DNA of 64,000 nucleotides from Cerasicoccus arenae (GTDB lineage: Bacteria > Verrucomicrobiota > Verrucomicrobiia > Opitutales > Cerasicoccaceae), in assembly GCF_014651635.1 (NCBI RefSeq), contig NZ_BMXG01000002.1, positions 1-64,000 of the forward strand, in the 5' to 3' direction. Under the pieces are notes generated by a model. That model did no database searches. It saw nothing but the letters and a program-made list of their open reading frames with translations, and was not told the origin of the DNA. Positions 18,457 to 27,238 of this stretch are shown piece after piece (position 1 is the first letter of the stretch; each line of letters starts with the position of its first letter). A program made the translations under genes and the position numbers.

Positions 18457-19602
18457 TTATAGCGCGTTCATTTCCTCGTAGAGCGGGCGCAGTACGCTTT
18501 CCAGCTTTTCGAGGGCGCGTTTCTCTCGTTGGGAAACTTGCTGGTGGCTGATGCCGACTTCTTGGGCAATTTCGGAGAGGGTCCACTGTCTATTGCCTTC
18601 ATTGAGGCCGAAGCGTAGGGCGAGGACTTCGCGCTGCTTGTCGGTCAGCTCGCTCATCAGGCCACGCAATGCTGTGTGCAGATCCTTGCGGGAAAGTCGT
18701 TCGTGGGGGTCTTGGGCAAATTCGTCAGCCAGTTGGCGCGGGGCCTCATCATCGGTCGCTGGTGCGTCGAGCGGAACGCCGGGGTGAAGTAATTCATGAA
18801 ACTGATTGAACTCGTGGTTGGTCGGAGATGGATCGCCGGGCCGCTCGGTCTTGGCCTCGTTTTCTTCACGACGTTGGGCTTCATTACCCTCACGCAATAA
18901 GCGAGAGGCGAGATTGATTGGCACATGGACGGGGAAGCGTTCGCCCATCAGGTAATTACGGATTTGCCGAGTAATCCAAGTGCGTGCATAGCTGCCGAAC
19001 GATGCGCGGGAGTCCTCCACCTTATCAATGGCATGCACAAGGCCTAGAGCTGCTTCTTGGTAGGCGTCGGGGCGTTGCCCGGGATCGAAGACCTGGCGAT
19101 TGACGAGTCGGTAAAGAAGGGACTGATAGCGGCGGAAAAGAATTGTCTGTGCTTTCTTGTAGCGGCTGTGCTCAAGGCGCATGCGATACAGGAGGCGTTC
19201 CTTGAACTCGAGCCACTCACTAAAGGAGAGGGTTTCACCCATTGGCTGATCAACGCCATCGAGTGCCCAGATACGGGCAATTCGGCGTGCGTGAGCGGCG
19301 GGAAAGCGGCCTCGGTACTGGGTGATTACCCATTGGGCGAGGAGTTGCTTGTATTCAACCATGAGGCTGTCGAGCAGCGCGCGTAAGTTGATACCACGGC
19401 GAGGCAGGGGTAAGGACAGCTCTTCCAAACCGGGTTGGTAGAGGTTCTCCCACTCGGGCACATGAAGAAGGTAGTCCACCTGAATACGGTGACGTGAAAT
19501 TGTCTTGCGGCAGAGCCGCTCGCTAACCTGATCGTCCTTAGTCTCGACGCGCCCGAGTCCCGTCATCAAGTAAGGGCGAACAGACCTGTCTTCGGCGCTC
19601 AT
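18457..19602 (-). CDS. Sigma-70-family RNA polymerase sigma factor
   Basis: From the ATG at 19602 the protein is about 381 residues. A TTG frame extends to 19674 but adds an implausible Pro/Lys-rich leader. Region 2 is clear: DAYQEAALGLVHAIDKVE followed by FGSYARTWITRQIRNYL, the core-binding and -10 recognition helices. A region 3-like segment (VHVPINLASRLLREG) follows. Between regions 3 and 4 there is a charged linker of about 70 residues. Region 4 is LTDKQREVLALRFGL with the helix-turn-helix LSEIAQEVGISHQQVSQ near the C-terminus. The unusual N-terminal 170 residues do not look like region 1.1, so this is probably an alternative sigma factor rather than RpoD. Its regulon is unknown. Confidence 0.85.
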   Translation of the reverse strand: MSAEDRSVRPYLMTGLGRVETKDDQVSERLCRKTISRHRIQVDYLLHVPEWENLYQPGLEELSLPLPRRGINLRALLDSLMVEYKQLLAQWVITQYRGRFPAAHARRIARIWALDGVDQPMGETLSFSEWLEFKERLLYRMRLEHSRYKKAQTILFRRYQSLLYRLVNRQVFDPGQRPDAYQEAALGLVHAIDKVEDSRASFGSYARTWITRQIRNYLMGERFPVHVPINLASRLLREGNEAQRREENEAKTERPGDPSPTNHEFNQFHELLHPGVPLDAPATDDEAPRQLADEFAQDPHERLSRKDLHTALRGLMSELTDKQREVLALRFGLNEGNRQWTLSEIAQEVGISHQQVSQREKRALEKLESVLRPLYEEMNAL

Positions 19603-19835
19603 GGAAATTATAAGGGGTGTGGATTTATTCGGCGAGCAGCACGTTCGCCGAGGTGGTTTTGGGTTTTGAATCAACTTCTAACTAAAGAAGGCGTTGCCTT
19701 TCTGAATTTATTATGCATCGAGAATTGTTCGCATTGCCATACTGAAATGTAGTCTCAAGTAATTAAGTAGAACATCTGAACATATCACCTCAGTAATGCT
19801 TATCACGCATTTTTCTGGAACATCCCAAATTTTAT

Positions 19836-20519
19836 ATGTCGCACGACCATCGAACAAGCTTATCTGAAGCCTTATGCCGGTTCCGCGATTTTAAGGAAAA
19901 GCGTAATTATACCTTTGAAGAAATCCTGCAAGTAGTTGATGAAAAGGGCTTTGCGATTTTGTTGATTCTTCTTAGTTTGCCTGGTGCGCTTCCCATGCCA
20001 GCTACTGGCTATAGCACTCCGTTTGGCATCGTGATCCTGTCGCTCGGGGTCCAAATGCTACGAGGTAAGGCGATGCCGTGGTTGCCAGATAAGGTTAAAA
20101 AAATGACCCTACCGCACGGTTTTTTTCAGAAAATGATCAGTGCGGCGACGAAATTTCTGGGTGTGATCGAACATTTGATCCGTCCGCGTATGCGCTGGGT
20201 CACCCAGCCGATTGGGCGTCGGGCGCTTGCCATTTTGGTCATTATAATGGCTGCGCTGATGTGTTTGCCCATTCCGGGCACGAATACGTTTCCGGCCTTT
20301 GTTATTTTTTTAGTCGGTGTTTGCCTAAGTGAAGAGGATGGTCTGCTGGCTTTCTTTGCTCTAGCGGCTGGTCTTTTAGCGATATGCGTTTACGCCGCTG
20401 CAATCTTCTTTTGCGTGAAGTTCTTCCAGGAATACGGCTGGGATGGCATTCACGAATTCCTGAGCATGATCAAGGGTTACGTGAAGGGACTGTTGGGGCT
20501 GGAGCCTTCGGCTGAGTGA
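19836..20519 (+). CDS. ExoD-family membrane protein
   Basis: The 227-residue protein belongs to the exopolysaccharide synthesis ExoD family by its layout and by the segments LLSLPGALPMPATGYSTPFG (about 46-65) and LPIPGTNTFPAF (about 145-156), two similar re-entrant Pro-Gly motifs in hydrophobic hairpins. Three to four membrane segments are visible. In rhizobia ExoD affects exopolysaccharide production, but its biochemical role is not settled. It ends four bases before the end of the convergent copper ATPase gene, leaving no room for a separate terminator. Confidence 0.85.
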   Translation: MSHDHRTSLSEALCRFRDFKEKRNYTFEEILQVVDEKGFAILLILLSLPGALPMPATGYSTPFGIVILSLGVQMLRGKAMPWLPDKVKKMTLPHGFFQKMISAATKFLGVIEHLIRPRMRWVTQPIGRRALAILVIIMAALMCLPIPGTNTFPAFVIFLVGVCLSEEDGLLAFFALAAGLLAICVYAAAIFFCVKFFQEYGWDGIHEFLSMIKGYVKGLLGLEPSAE

Positions 20520-20523
20520 GGCT

Positions 20524-22920
20524 TTAATTCTTAATTTTCAATCGCTTCAGCCGCAGTGCGTTGCCAATCACGGAGACCGAGCTAAGGCTCATTGCAGCGG
20601 CGGCAATCATGGGGCTGAGCAGGATACCCAGAAACGGGTAAAGAATGCCCGCTGCGACGGGGACGCCAACGCCATTGTAGACGAAGGCAAAGAATAGGTT
20701 TTGGCGGATGTTTTTCATCACGCCTTGGCTCAGCGCACGTGCTTTCACAATGCCTAGCAGGTCGCTGTGTACCAGTGTGATGCCCGCGCTCTCCATTGCG
20801 ACATCGGTCCCTGCGCCCATTGCGATGCCCACGTCGGCGGCAGCGAGGGCAGGGGCGTCGTTGAGACCGTCACCGGCCATCGCGACCTTCTCCCCACTTT
20901 GCTTGAGGCGCTGGACTTCGTCATGCTTGGCGGCGGGTTTCACGCCAGCATAGTATTTGTCGATCCCGACTTCTTCTGCGACGGCCTTGGCGGTCTCTTG
21001 ATTATCACCAGTCATCATGACGATTTTCAGGCCCTGCGCATGAAGCTGGCGGATGGCTTCCTTGGTCGTGGACTTAATGGGGTCCGCAATTGCGATCAGT
21101 CCAGTCAGTTGGCCATCCTTCGAGACCCAGATAACTGTGCGGGCCTGCTTGGCAAGCGTGTCGCCTTTCTGGGTTAAATCATTCTGTGGCACCTTGCCTT
21201 GGGTGACAAATTCCAAACGTCCCACACGGATCTCGGCACCATCAATTTGGCCCATAACGCCGTCGCCGGTTTCCGAATCAAAATCCGTCACTTTGGCCAG
21301 CTTGAGATCGCGCTCCTCCGCGCTACGGATAACAGCCAGCGCGAGTGGGTGTTCACTCTGTTTTTCAATACTCGCAGCCAAGCGCAGCACGGCTCCTTCG
21401 TTGGAGCCATCGATGACGGCGACATCGGTCACTTTGGGTTGGCCTTCGGTCAGCGTGCCAGTCTTGTCGATGACAAGGGTAGTGACTTTTTCGAGGGTCT
21501 CAATGGCCTCGGCGTTTTTCACCAGAATACCTTCCCGGGCGGCGCGTCCGACGCCAACCATGATCGAGATCGGAGTCGCCAATCCGAGGGCGCAGGGGCA
21601 GGCAATGATTAGCACCGCGACGGCATTCACCAGCGCGTTGGCGAACTGCGGTGGTGGCCCAAAAATCGCCCAGCAAATGAACGATAGCACTGCGATACCG
21701 ATCACTGCTGGCACGAAAATGCCGGCCACACGGTCCGCTGCTGCCTGGATGGGCGCGCGGCTGCGTTGCGCCGAAGCAACTAGGCTAACGATGCCAGCCA
21801 GCAAGGTGTCGCCGCCAACCTTTTCCGCAGTCATGATGAACGAGCCGCGCTGGTTGAGTGTGCCCGCAGTGACGGCATCGCCCTGTGCTTTTTTCACCGG
21901 ATCGGGTTCGCCGGTAATCATGGACTCATCAACCGCGCCGCTGCCGTCGACCACCTGGCCGTCGACTGGGACTTTGGCACCCGGTTTGACTCGAAGGCGT
22001 TGACCGACTTTAACCTCGTCGAGGCTGACTTCCTTTTCCTCGCCGCTCTCATCGATCACGATTGCGGTGTCCGGCGTCTGACTCATCAAAAGCTGGAGCG
22101 CCTCGCCAGTTTTGCCACGGGCGCGCGCTTCGAGCATTTGGCCAAGCAAGACGAGGGACACGATAACCGCTGCTGACTCAAAATACAAATGGGCCTGCCC
22201 CCCCATCTTAAACGCATCAGGTAGGATGTCTGGCGCAATGACCGCGAGGGCGCTGAAGGCAAATGCTGCGCCGACGCCAATCGTAATCAGCGAGAACATA
22301 TTAAGGTTCCAACTGATGATTGATTTGTAACCGCGCACAAAAATGAAGCCGCCTGCCCAAATCAGGACTGGCAATGTAAGTGCAAACTGGAGCCAACCGT
22401 TAGCTGCCGAATGGAAAAAATCCGCTTCGCCAAGCCCCGGAATCATTGGGAGCATTGCCAGCAAGAAGACCGGGATGGAGAAGATCAGTGAGCCATAGAA
22501 ATACTTCCGCATGGTGCGGTATTCGGAGTCGTCAATAGCGCCAGTTGGCTCCTTTGGCTCAAGAGCCATGCCGCAAATGGGACATTCGCCCGGTCCGACT
22601 TGCTCAACTTCCGGATGCATGGGGCAGGTGTAAACCGCGTTGGGATCGGCTGAGCCAGTTTGCTTTTTCGGGCTGTGTCCATGACAGCATGAGCTGTGAT
22701 CGTGTTGGTCGTGAATAGGCTGTACGTGGCTTTCTTCTTCGTGGCAGCAGTCATTTTTATTATGTCCACAGCAGTCGCCCTCTTTTTTGTCTTTGGCGTG
22801 GTTATGCTTCTCGTGGCCTGCTTGTTCCTTGTGGCAATGCTGTTGGTGGCCGTGTTGGTGGCCGTGTTGGTGGTCATGACCATGGTCATGGTCGTGGTCT
22901 GTTTTTGGTTGGGAGCCCAT
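20524..22920 (-). CDS. copA: Copper-translocating P-type ATPase with His/Cys-rich N-terminus
   Basis: From the ATG at 22920 the protein is 798 residues. Residues 1-85 are extremely His-rich, with three Cys-Cys pairs (DCCGH, DCCHE, SCCHGH), then a heavy-metal-binding YTCPMHPEV...CPICG domain (about 97-117) instead of a classical HMA domain. The P1B core shows TGEPDPVKK, the membrane motif ACPCALGLATP (CPC at about 440-442, Cu+ type), DKTGTLT (484-490) and GDGLNDAPALAAADVG. It would export copper from the cytoplasm. The frame continues to a codon at 22968, but the ATG at 22920 starts the His-rich segment. No cueR or copper chaperone gene is adjacent. Confidence 0.93.
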   Translation of the reverse strand: MGSQPKTDHDHDHGHDHQHGHQHGHQQHCHKEQAGHEKHNHAKDKKEGDCCGHNKNDCCHEEESHVQPIHDQHDHSSCCHGHSPKKQTGSADPNAVYTCPMHPEVEQVGPGECPICGMALEPKEPTGAIDDSEYRTMRKYFYGSLIFSIPVFLLAMLPMIPGLGEADFFHSAANGWLQFALTLPVLIWAGGFIFVRGYKSIISWNLNMFSLITIGVGAAFAFSALAVIAPDILPDAFKMGGQAHLYFESAAVIVSLVLLGQMLEARARGKTGEALQLLMSQTPDTAIVIDESGEEKEVSLDEVKVGQRLRVKPGAKVPVDGQVVDGSGAVDESMITGEPDPVKKAQGDAVTAGTLNQRGSFIMTAEKVGGDTLLAGIVSLVASAQRSRAPIQAAADRVAGIFVPAVIGIAVLSFICWAIFGPPPQFANALVNAVAVLIIACPCALGLATPISIMVGVGRAAREGILVKNAEAIETLEKVTTLVIDKTGTLTEGQPKVTDVAVIDGSNEGAVLRLAASIEKQSEHPLALAVIRSAEERDLKLAKVTDFDSETGDGVMGQIDGAEIRVGRLEFVTQGKVPQNDLTQKGDTLAKQARTVIWVSKDGQLTGLIAIADPIKSTTKEAIRQLHAQGLKIVMMTGDNQETAKAVAEEVGIDKYYAGVKPAAKHDEVQRLKQSGEKVAMAGDGLNDAPALAAADVGIAMGAGTDVAMESAGITLVHSDLLGIVKARALSQGVMKNIRQNLFFAFVYNGVGVPVAAGILYPFLGILLSPMIAAAAMSLSSVSVIGNALRLKRLKIKN
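22843..22878. repeat. 12-base tandem repeat, three units
   Basis: Units TTGGTGGCCGTG, TTGGTGGCCGTG and TTGGTGGTCATG follow each other and encode the His-Gly-His-Gln repeats of the copper ATPase N-terminus on the minus strand. Unit number could vary in frame. Confidence 0.85.
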
Positions 22921-23027
22921 TAGCCAACTAATACAATCAAAACGTCGACAAGCGCAAGTGTTGAGCAATGTGTAAAATCGCCTTGCGCTTTCTCCGCAGA
23001 CATGGGAATAGTTCGCTTCTTGATTCT

Positions 23028-23115
23028 GGATGGGTGGCAGAGTGGCCGAACGCGGTAGTCTTGAAAACTATTGAGGCGCAAGCCTCCGGGGGTTCGAATC
23101 CCTCCCCATCCGCCA
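23028..23115 (+). tRNA. tRNA-Ser (TGA)
   Basis: Acceptor GGATGGG pairs with CCCATCC. The anticodon loop TTGAAAA carries TGA. A long variable arm GAGGC gcaa GCCTC marks a class II tRNA, and discriminator G and an encoded CCA follow. The structure and identity are clear. The region just downstream holds a GIY-YIG gene remnant. Confidence 0.95.
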
Positions 23116-23172
23116 TTCGGTGCGCTCCGCTTGCTCATGGCAGGTCGAAATGATATATTGGAGACAAACAGA

Positions 23173-23522
23173 ATGGAACTCCCAGAAGGGATAGTGTGCG
23201 TCGAATGCCCTGAGCCTGTCGAAGGGCTTTGCTGGGTGTACATTTTGTTGATGTGCAACGGAATGTTATATGTCGGTCAGACTCATAATGTTGCGAAACG
23301 TATTCAGCGTCATATTGATGGAACAGGTGCACGACAGACAAATCAGCTGAAAGATTTCCTTCTGGTATTCGTCGAAGGTCCATGGAATCTACTGCTGCGA
23401 TCAAACGCGAGCGTCAGCTCAAGAAATGGTCGCGGGCCAAGAAGATGGCTCTCATCCAAGGTGATCTGAAAATGCGCAGCATCGATAAGGTCGATACTCG
23501 ATCAAATCAATGGGCCTGCTGA
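23173..23522 (+). pseudogene. GIY-YIG nuclease-like gene, frameshifted
   Basis: The ATG at 23173 starts MELPEGIVCVECPEPVEG, then the GIY-YIG core WVYILLMCNGMLYVGQTH, then KRIQRHIDGTGARQTNQLKD. Around 23379-23382 the frame is lost. The expected C-terminal segment STAAIKRERQLKKWSRAKK continues in the frame that starts at 23382 and ends at a TGA at 23520-23522. One missing base explains the break. The intact protein would be about 115 residues, a small UPF0213/YhbQ-like nuclease. The N-terminal residues PEPVEG are encoded by a REP-like palindrome (23207-23227). The gene lies 57 bases downstream of the tRNA-Ser, a common landing site. A sequencing error at one base is the main alternative. Confidence 0.75.
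23207..23227. repeat. REP-like imperfect palindrome
   Basis: GCCCT and AGGGC arms enclose GAGCCTGTCGA, giving the widely dispersed sequence type GCCCTGAGCCTGTCGAAGGG. It lies in frame within the N-terminal codons of the GIY-YIG gene. No second copy was noticed in this window. Confidence 0.6.
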
Positions 23523-23526
23523 GATA

Positions 23527-24579
23527 TTACTGATGCCTTCCGGGCGGGCCAACAGGCAGTGTTTTTGGTGGCGAATTGGTGGATTCGTCGCTTATTTTAT
23601 CAGTTCCAGCGGGCTGGGAGACTGTATTGCTATCCTTTTGAGAGGAAATGCTAATGGCGGCTGGAGAAGCGTTGGCAGTGATCGGGAGTTCGACATCTGG
23701 TATGGTAAGTGGAATGTCGGGAGACCAATCGGCCCAATCATCTTCAGGGTCGTCATATAGCTTGAAAACAGTGCCATCAGTGGCGGGCGGACCCATGTTA
23801 TCATTGTTTGGAGTGGCAAGGGCGACGCCACCGCTGAGAATGGAGGACAGGGACTCAGTGTTTATCTTGGCACCGAAGAGGCCAAGGCTCATACCGATGC
23901 CTGATGCGTTCCAGAAGCGCGTGTTTTCGCGGATAAGCGGTTCATATTCAGCTTTGATGTGGATATGCGCATGGACGGAGCGGGAGTCACTGGAGAGGTA
24001 AACCTGATCCACTTCACCAATTTGGAATTCGCGATAATAAACCGGATCACCGTCAGTGAGTGAGCCGAGCTTTTCAGCTTGCAGGATGATGTTCAGGCCG
24101 GGTTCGTTAGGGCCTGCTGGTGGTTGCTCAGGCAGGCCGATAAATGATTTTGCCGGTGTTGATTCCTTACCCGGCGAAACTCCGATATATGGGCCGCTAA
24201 GAAGAGTATCGAGGCCACGTACCCCGCCGAGGCCAATTTGCGGACGTACGACCCAATAGGATGAGCCGTTCGTTGCGAGTCCGGCAGCGCTTTTATCGAG
24301 CCGTGCGCTTAGCACAACTTGTGATAATTTTTCGTCGAGATGGACTTTCTCGACCATGCCTACTTTGACGCCACGGTATTGGATTTCGGTTTTGCCAGCA
24401 ACTAGGCCCGACCCATCCTGAAAAGTGATGGTGATATCAGGGCCACGTTTGGAGTAGCTATTGTAAATTAGCCAGCCAGCAACTAGCAGTGCAATGATTG
24501 GCACGACCCAGATGATTGAGAAGCCGCTGTGTTTGGTCACCACTACTTCGGGCAGAGAGTCTTTATTTTGATTATCCAT
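23527..24579 (-). CDS. pqiB: PqiB-like MCE-domain protein
   Basis: From the ATG at 24579 the protein is 350 residues. It has an N-terminal membrane anchor (about 18-40, IIWVVPIIALLVAGWL) and two visible MCE-type segments, ITFQDGSGLVAGKTEIQYRG and GSLTDGDPVYYREFQIG, then a Pro/Ser-rich tail. PqiB forms a periplasmic tube for lipid transport between membranes. E. coli PqiB has three MCE domains and about 546 residues, so this one is shorter. It overlaps the second pqiA half-gene by eight bases, supporting co-translation. No pqiC follows. Confidence 0.85.
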   Translation of the reverse strand: MDNQNKDSLPEVVVTKHSGFSIIWVVPIIALLVAGWLIYNSYSKRGPDITITFQDGSGLVAGKTEIQYRGVKVGMVEKVHLDEKLSQVVLSARLDKSAAGLATNGSSYWVVRPQIGLGGVRGLDTLLSGPYIGVSPGKESTPAKSFIGLPEQPPAGPNEPGLNIILQAEKLGSLTDGDPVYYREFQIGEVDQVYLSSDSRSVHAHIHIKAEYEPLIRENTRFWNASGIGMSLGLFGAKINTESLSSILSGGVALATPNNDNMGPPATDGTVFKLYDDPEDDWADWSPDIPLTIPDVELPITANASPAAISISSQKDSNTVSQPAGTDKISDESTNSPPKTLPVGPPGRHQ

Positions 24580-25219
24580 GATGCGTAGCTGTTTCCGCGC
24601 TATCCCAGAGCACGCGCGGGTCAAAAGTGTTGGCCGCGAACATCGTGACGATGACGACTGCGGCGAAAAAGACAGCGCCAATTTCGGGGCTAATGGTGGC
24701 GATTTGGCCAAGGTTCACGACAGCGACCAAAATTGAAAGTAAGAAGACGTCCAGCATGGACCATCGGCCGATGCTTTCAATGGCGCGGTAGAGTCGGGTG
24801 CGGTCGCGTTTGCGATTTGGCTTGGCTCGTTGGACGGAAATTAGCAGGTAAGCCAAGCCAATGAGCTTCATCAATGGGACGACAATGCTGGCGCAGAAGA
24901 CAAGCAGTCCGATGGCCCACATACCGCTTTGAAAAAGTTGGATGACGCCCGAGAGGATGGTATCGGCCTGTGCATTTCCCATCATATCGAGTGTCATGAT
25001 GGGAAACAAGTTTGCCGGGATGTAGAGCATCATGCCCGTCAATACCAGTGCCCAGGTGCGTGAAACCATGCGATCAATGCGGCTTTCGACACGCTCGCCA
25101 CATGTCGGGCAGGTAAGGGATTCCTTGGTGTTTTTAGGCAGGCGTGATAGTTGTCCGCAGCTTTCACAGGCTACGAGTTGATGGGCTTTGGCGGTTGGGC
25201 GGGGGGGGGGAGGGGTCAT
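24572..25219 (-). CDS. pqiA: PqiA-like protein, second half
   Basis: The 215-residue protein carries a zinc-ribbon start (ACESCGQLSRLP and LTCPTCGERV) and four membrane segments with the family motif ALVLTGMMLYIPANLFPI. E. coli PqiA is one chain with two such repeats; here the repeats are separate genes overlapping by four bases (ATGA at 25216-25219). The first codons after the ATG are MTPPPPRPT, encoded by a C10 tract (G10 on plus, 25201-25210), so expression could be switched by slippage. It would act in the inner membrane with PqiB in lipid transport or stress tolerance. Confidence 0.88.
   Translation of the reverse strand: MTPPPPRPTAKAHQLVACESCGQLSRLPKNTKESLTCPTCGERVESRIDRMVSRTWALVLTGMMLYIPANLFPIMTLDMMGNAQADTILSGVIQLFQSGMWAIGLLVFCASIVVPLMKLIGLAYLLISVQRAKPNRKRDRTRLYRAIESIGRWSMLDVFLLSILVAVVNLGQIATISPEIGAVFFAAVVIVTMFAANTFDPRVLWDSAETATHHG
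25201..25210. repeat. Homopolymer tract G10
   Basis: Ten consecutive G directly after the start codon of the second pqiA half-gene, read there as Pro codons 3-6. Slippage would put nearly the whole protein out of frame. Confidence 0.92.
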
Positions 25220-25857
25220 GCGCGTCGCCTTTCACTGGCGGTGACATAACGGGACCAGAGTAGGTCCGGGTCGTAACTTAGGCTTGCGAGTACGGTGCAG
25301 GCCAGAACGCCTGCCAAGCAATAAAGTCCTGTTCCGGGATCGACTTTAGCGAGGTCGGCGAGCTTCACAAAGGCGACGAGGCAGGCGAGGATGTAAACGT
25401 CGATCATTGCCCAACGGTAAAGCTTCTTGAGCAGTCGCATTACCTGGGTGAACGAGCGGTCTGGAAAGCGATCCAGCTGGCCGCAGGCCGAGACGTAGCC
25501 AAGGCACAGTAGGAGGAGGATTGGGAACACGATGCTCGTTAGAAACACCAGTAAAGACACGGCGGGCATGCGGCTGGACAGTAGCTCGATGGGGCCAGAA
25601 GCTAATTCATTCTGATTGTGTACTCCGTAAGATGAGAGCGTGACGAGCGGAAAGATATTAGCCGGCAAAAAGAATACCAATCCGCTCAGTGATAAGGCGA
25701 GAGTGCGCTGAATGGAGTTCGGGATTCGAGTAAACAGCTTGTGGCCGCAGGCGACGCAGTGGCCATCTCCGGTCAGAGACTCATCTGGCCGACGATGTAA
25801 TGCGTCACAGCTGGGGCACGCGATCAAACCACGCCCAAACTTTACCCTCTCAGTCAT
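25216..25857 (-). CDS. pqiA: PqiA-like protein, first half
   Basis: From the ATG at 25857 the protein is 213 residues. An upstream codon at 25893 is less likely because the zinc-ribbon should be near the N-terminus. It shows the two Cys pairs ACPSCDALH and HCVACGHKL, then LALSLSGLVFFLPANIFPL and three further membrane segments. This is the first repeat of PqiA. It overlaps the second half-gene by four bases and would probably assemble with it into a PqiA-like inner-membrane unit for PqiB. Confidence 0.88.
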   Translation of the reverse strand: MTERVKFGRGLIACPSCDALHRRPDESLTGDGHCVACGHKLFTRIPNSIQRTLALSLSGLVFFLPANIFPLVTLSSYGVHNQNELASGPIELLSSRMPAVSLLVFLTSIVFPILLLLCLGYVSACGQLDRFPDRSFTQVMRLLKKLYRWAMIDVYILACLVAFVKLADLAKVDPGTGLYCLAGVLACTVLASLSYDPDLLWSRYVTASERRRA

Positions 25858-25934
25858 GCTGGGAATAGAAATGAAATGCGCACCGGGGCGCAATGCTGTA
25901 CAATCAGGAAATTTAATGCAGTTGTATAGCCAGC

Positions 25935-26972
25935 TTACTTATCCTTGTCGAACGCTGCGTCAAAGGCGACATCACTGGTTGGGAAATCGACGCTACGCAC
26001 GAATTCTGCGGCTTCCGCAGCGCCGTGAAAACGGTCCATGCGGATGTCTTCCCATTCGACGGAGAGTGGGCCAGCATAGCCAACATCGTTCAGCGCGACA
26101 ATAATGTCTTCGAACATGATGTCACCATGGCCGAGCGAACGGAAATCCCAGTAACGGCGGTGATCGCCGAAGTCGGTGTGGCCGCCGAAGACGCCCACCG
26201 AGCCGTCGCCATGGTCCCACCAGACGTCCTTCATGTGGACGTGGTGGATGCGGTCAGAGAAGGTGCGGATGAACTTCACGTAGTCGACGCCCTGATAGCC
26301 GAGATGGGATGGGTCGTAATTGAATCCAAAGCGTTTGTGGCCACCAATGGCCTTCAGGGCGCGTTGAGCGCTGGCGATGTCGAAGGCGATTTCAGTCGGG
26401 TGCACTTCGAGGGCGAAGTTGATGTCAACCTTGTCAAAGGCGTCCATGATGGGTTTCCAACGGGCGGCAAAGTCCTTGAAGCCGTCTTCGATCATCTTGG
26501 GGGTGACGGGTGGGAAAGAGTATATGAGGTGCCAGATACTGGAGCCAGTGAAGCCGTTCACGACAGCGGGGAACGAACTTTTGCCCAAGCTCTTGGGTTT
26601 GGCATCCATGAATTTGCGACAGGCCTTGGCGGTAGCGATCATTTCCTTGGCGGCACGTTTGCGGACGCCTTCCGGCTTGCCGTCTCCCCAGACATAATCG
26701 GGGATGATGGACTTGTGACGCTCGTCAATGAGGTCGCAGACGGCCTGGCCGACGAGGTGATTGGAAATTGCGTAGCAATTGAGACCGTGGTCAGCAAGCA
26801 GCTCCCACTTTTCAGTGAGGTATGATTTTTTACCGGCCTGGGAGACGTCGAAGTGGTCGCCCCAGCAGGCGAGTTCTACGCCATCGTAGCCCATCTCCTT
26901 GATGCGAGGGGCGAGCGTTTCTAGGGAGAGGTCGGCCCACTGGCCGGTGAACAAGGTGACAGGTCGGGACAT
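25935..26972 (-). CDS. Sugar phosphate isomerase/epimerase (AP endonuclease 2 family)
   Basis: The 345-residue protein has the xylose isomerase-like TIM-barrel fold: [12 protein letters not shown] near residues 27-38, [14 protein letters not shown] with the metal ligand Glu, [14 protein letters not shown] with the Asp/His pair, [12 protein letters not shown] with a third His, and PLSVEWED near the end. These are the metal and substrate positions of the family. The partner of this family is usually a Gfo/Idh/MocA oxidoreductase, one of which lies 23 kb away. No signal peptide is present. The substrate is unknown. Confidence 0.92.
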   Translation of the reverse strand: MSRPVTLFTGQWADLSLETLAPRIKEMGYDGVELACWGDHFDVSQAGKKSYLTEKWELLADHGLNCYAISNHLVGQAVCDLIDERHKSIIPDYVWGDGKPEGVRKRAAKEMIATAKACRKFMDAKPKSLGKSSFPAVVNGFTGSSIWHLIYSFPPVTPKMIEDGFKDFAARWKPIMDAFDKVDINFALEVHPTEIAFDIASAQRALKAIGGHKRFGFNYDPSHLGYQGVDYVKFIRTFSDRIHHVHMKDVWWDHGDGSVGVFGGHTDFGDHRRYWDFRSLGHGDIMFEDIIVALNDVGYAGPLSVEWEDIRMDRFHGAAEAAEFVRSVDFPTSDVAFDAAFDKDK

Positions 26973-27238
26973 TGCAGCAGGGATTTAAGGTTTTATGTGG
27001 TAATGATTAAGCCGACTATGTTTCAACGGTTTTCGTAAGGCAGTTCAACTGCAAATCGCATTTTTTCATCATGCCCCGTACTTTCGTTTGGCAAATAAAA
27101 AGCAGAATCGAATGCTGAGTCGTTGTTTCCAGATGCCCAATCGCACAATGATTGAGCGGGGAATCCGCCTGATGGGTGAATTTGGGCTGGCCAATTCGGG
27201 CAGCGGGCACTTTAGTGCGCGGCTTTGTCCCACCAAAG

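Noticed and set aside
21053-22003. 316-codon plus-strand open frame
   Set aside because: Fully antisense to the copper ATPase core with its intact motifs; Ser/Thr/Pro-rich shadow translation.
22843-22878. Tandem repeat considered as a CRISPR-like array
   Set aside because: Units are 12 bases without spacers and lie in frame in a gene. No CRISPR array or cas gene was seen in the window.
22696-22923. Plus-strand open frame looking like a membrane protein (many Val/Leu/Met)
   Set aside because: It is the complement of the His/Asp codons of the copper ATPase N-terminus, which creates Val/Met runs by composition.
23028-23700. Integrated element with attachment site at tRNA-Ser
   Set aside because: No repeated tRNA 3' end and no integrase were found; only the GIY-YIG remnant lies nearby.
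26025-26825. 266-codon plus-strand open frame
   Set aside because: Antisense to the TIM-barrel isomerase; Val/Asp/Gly-rich shadow.
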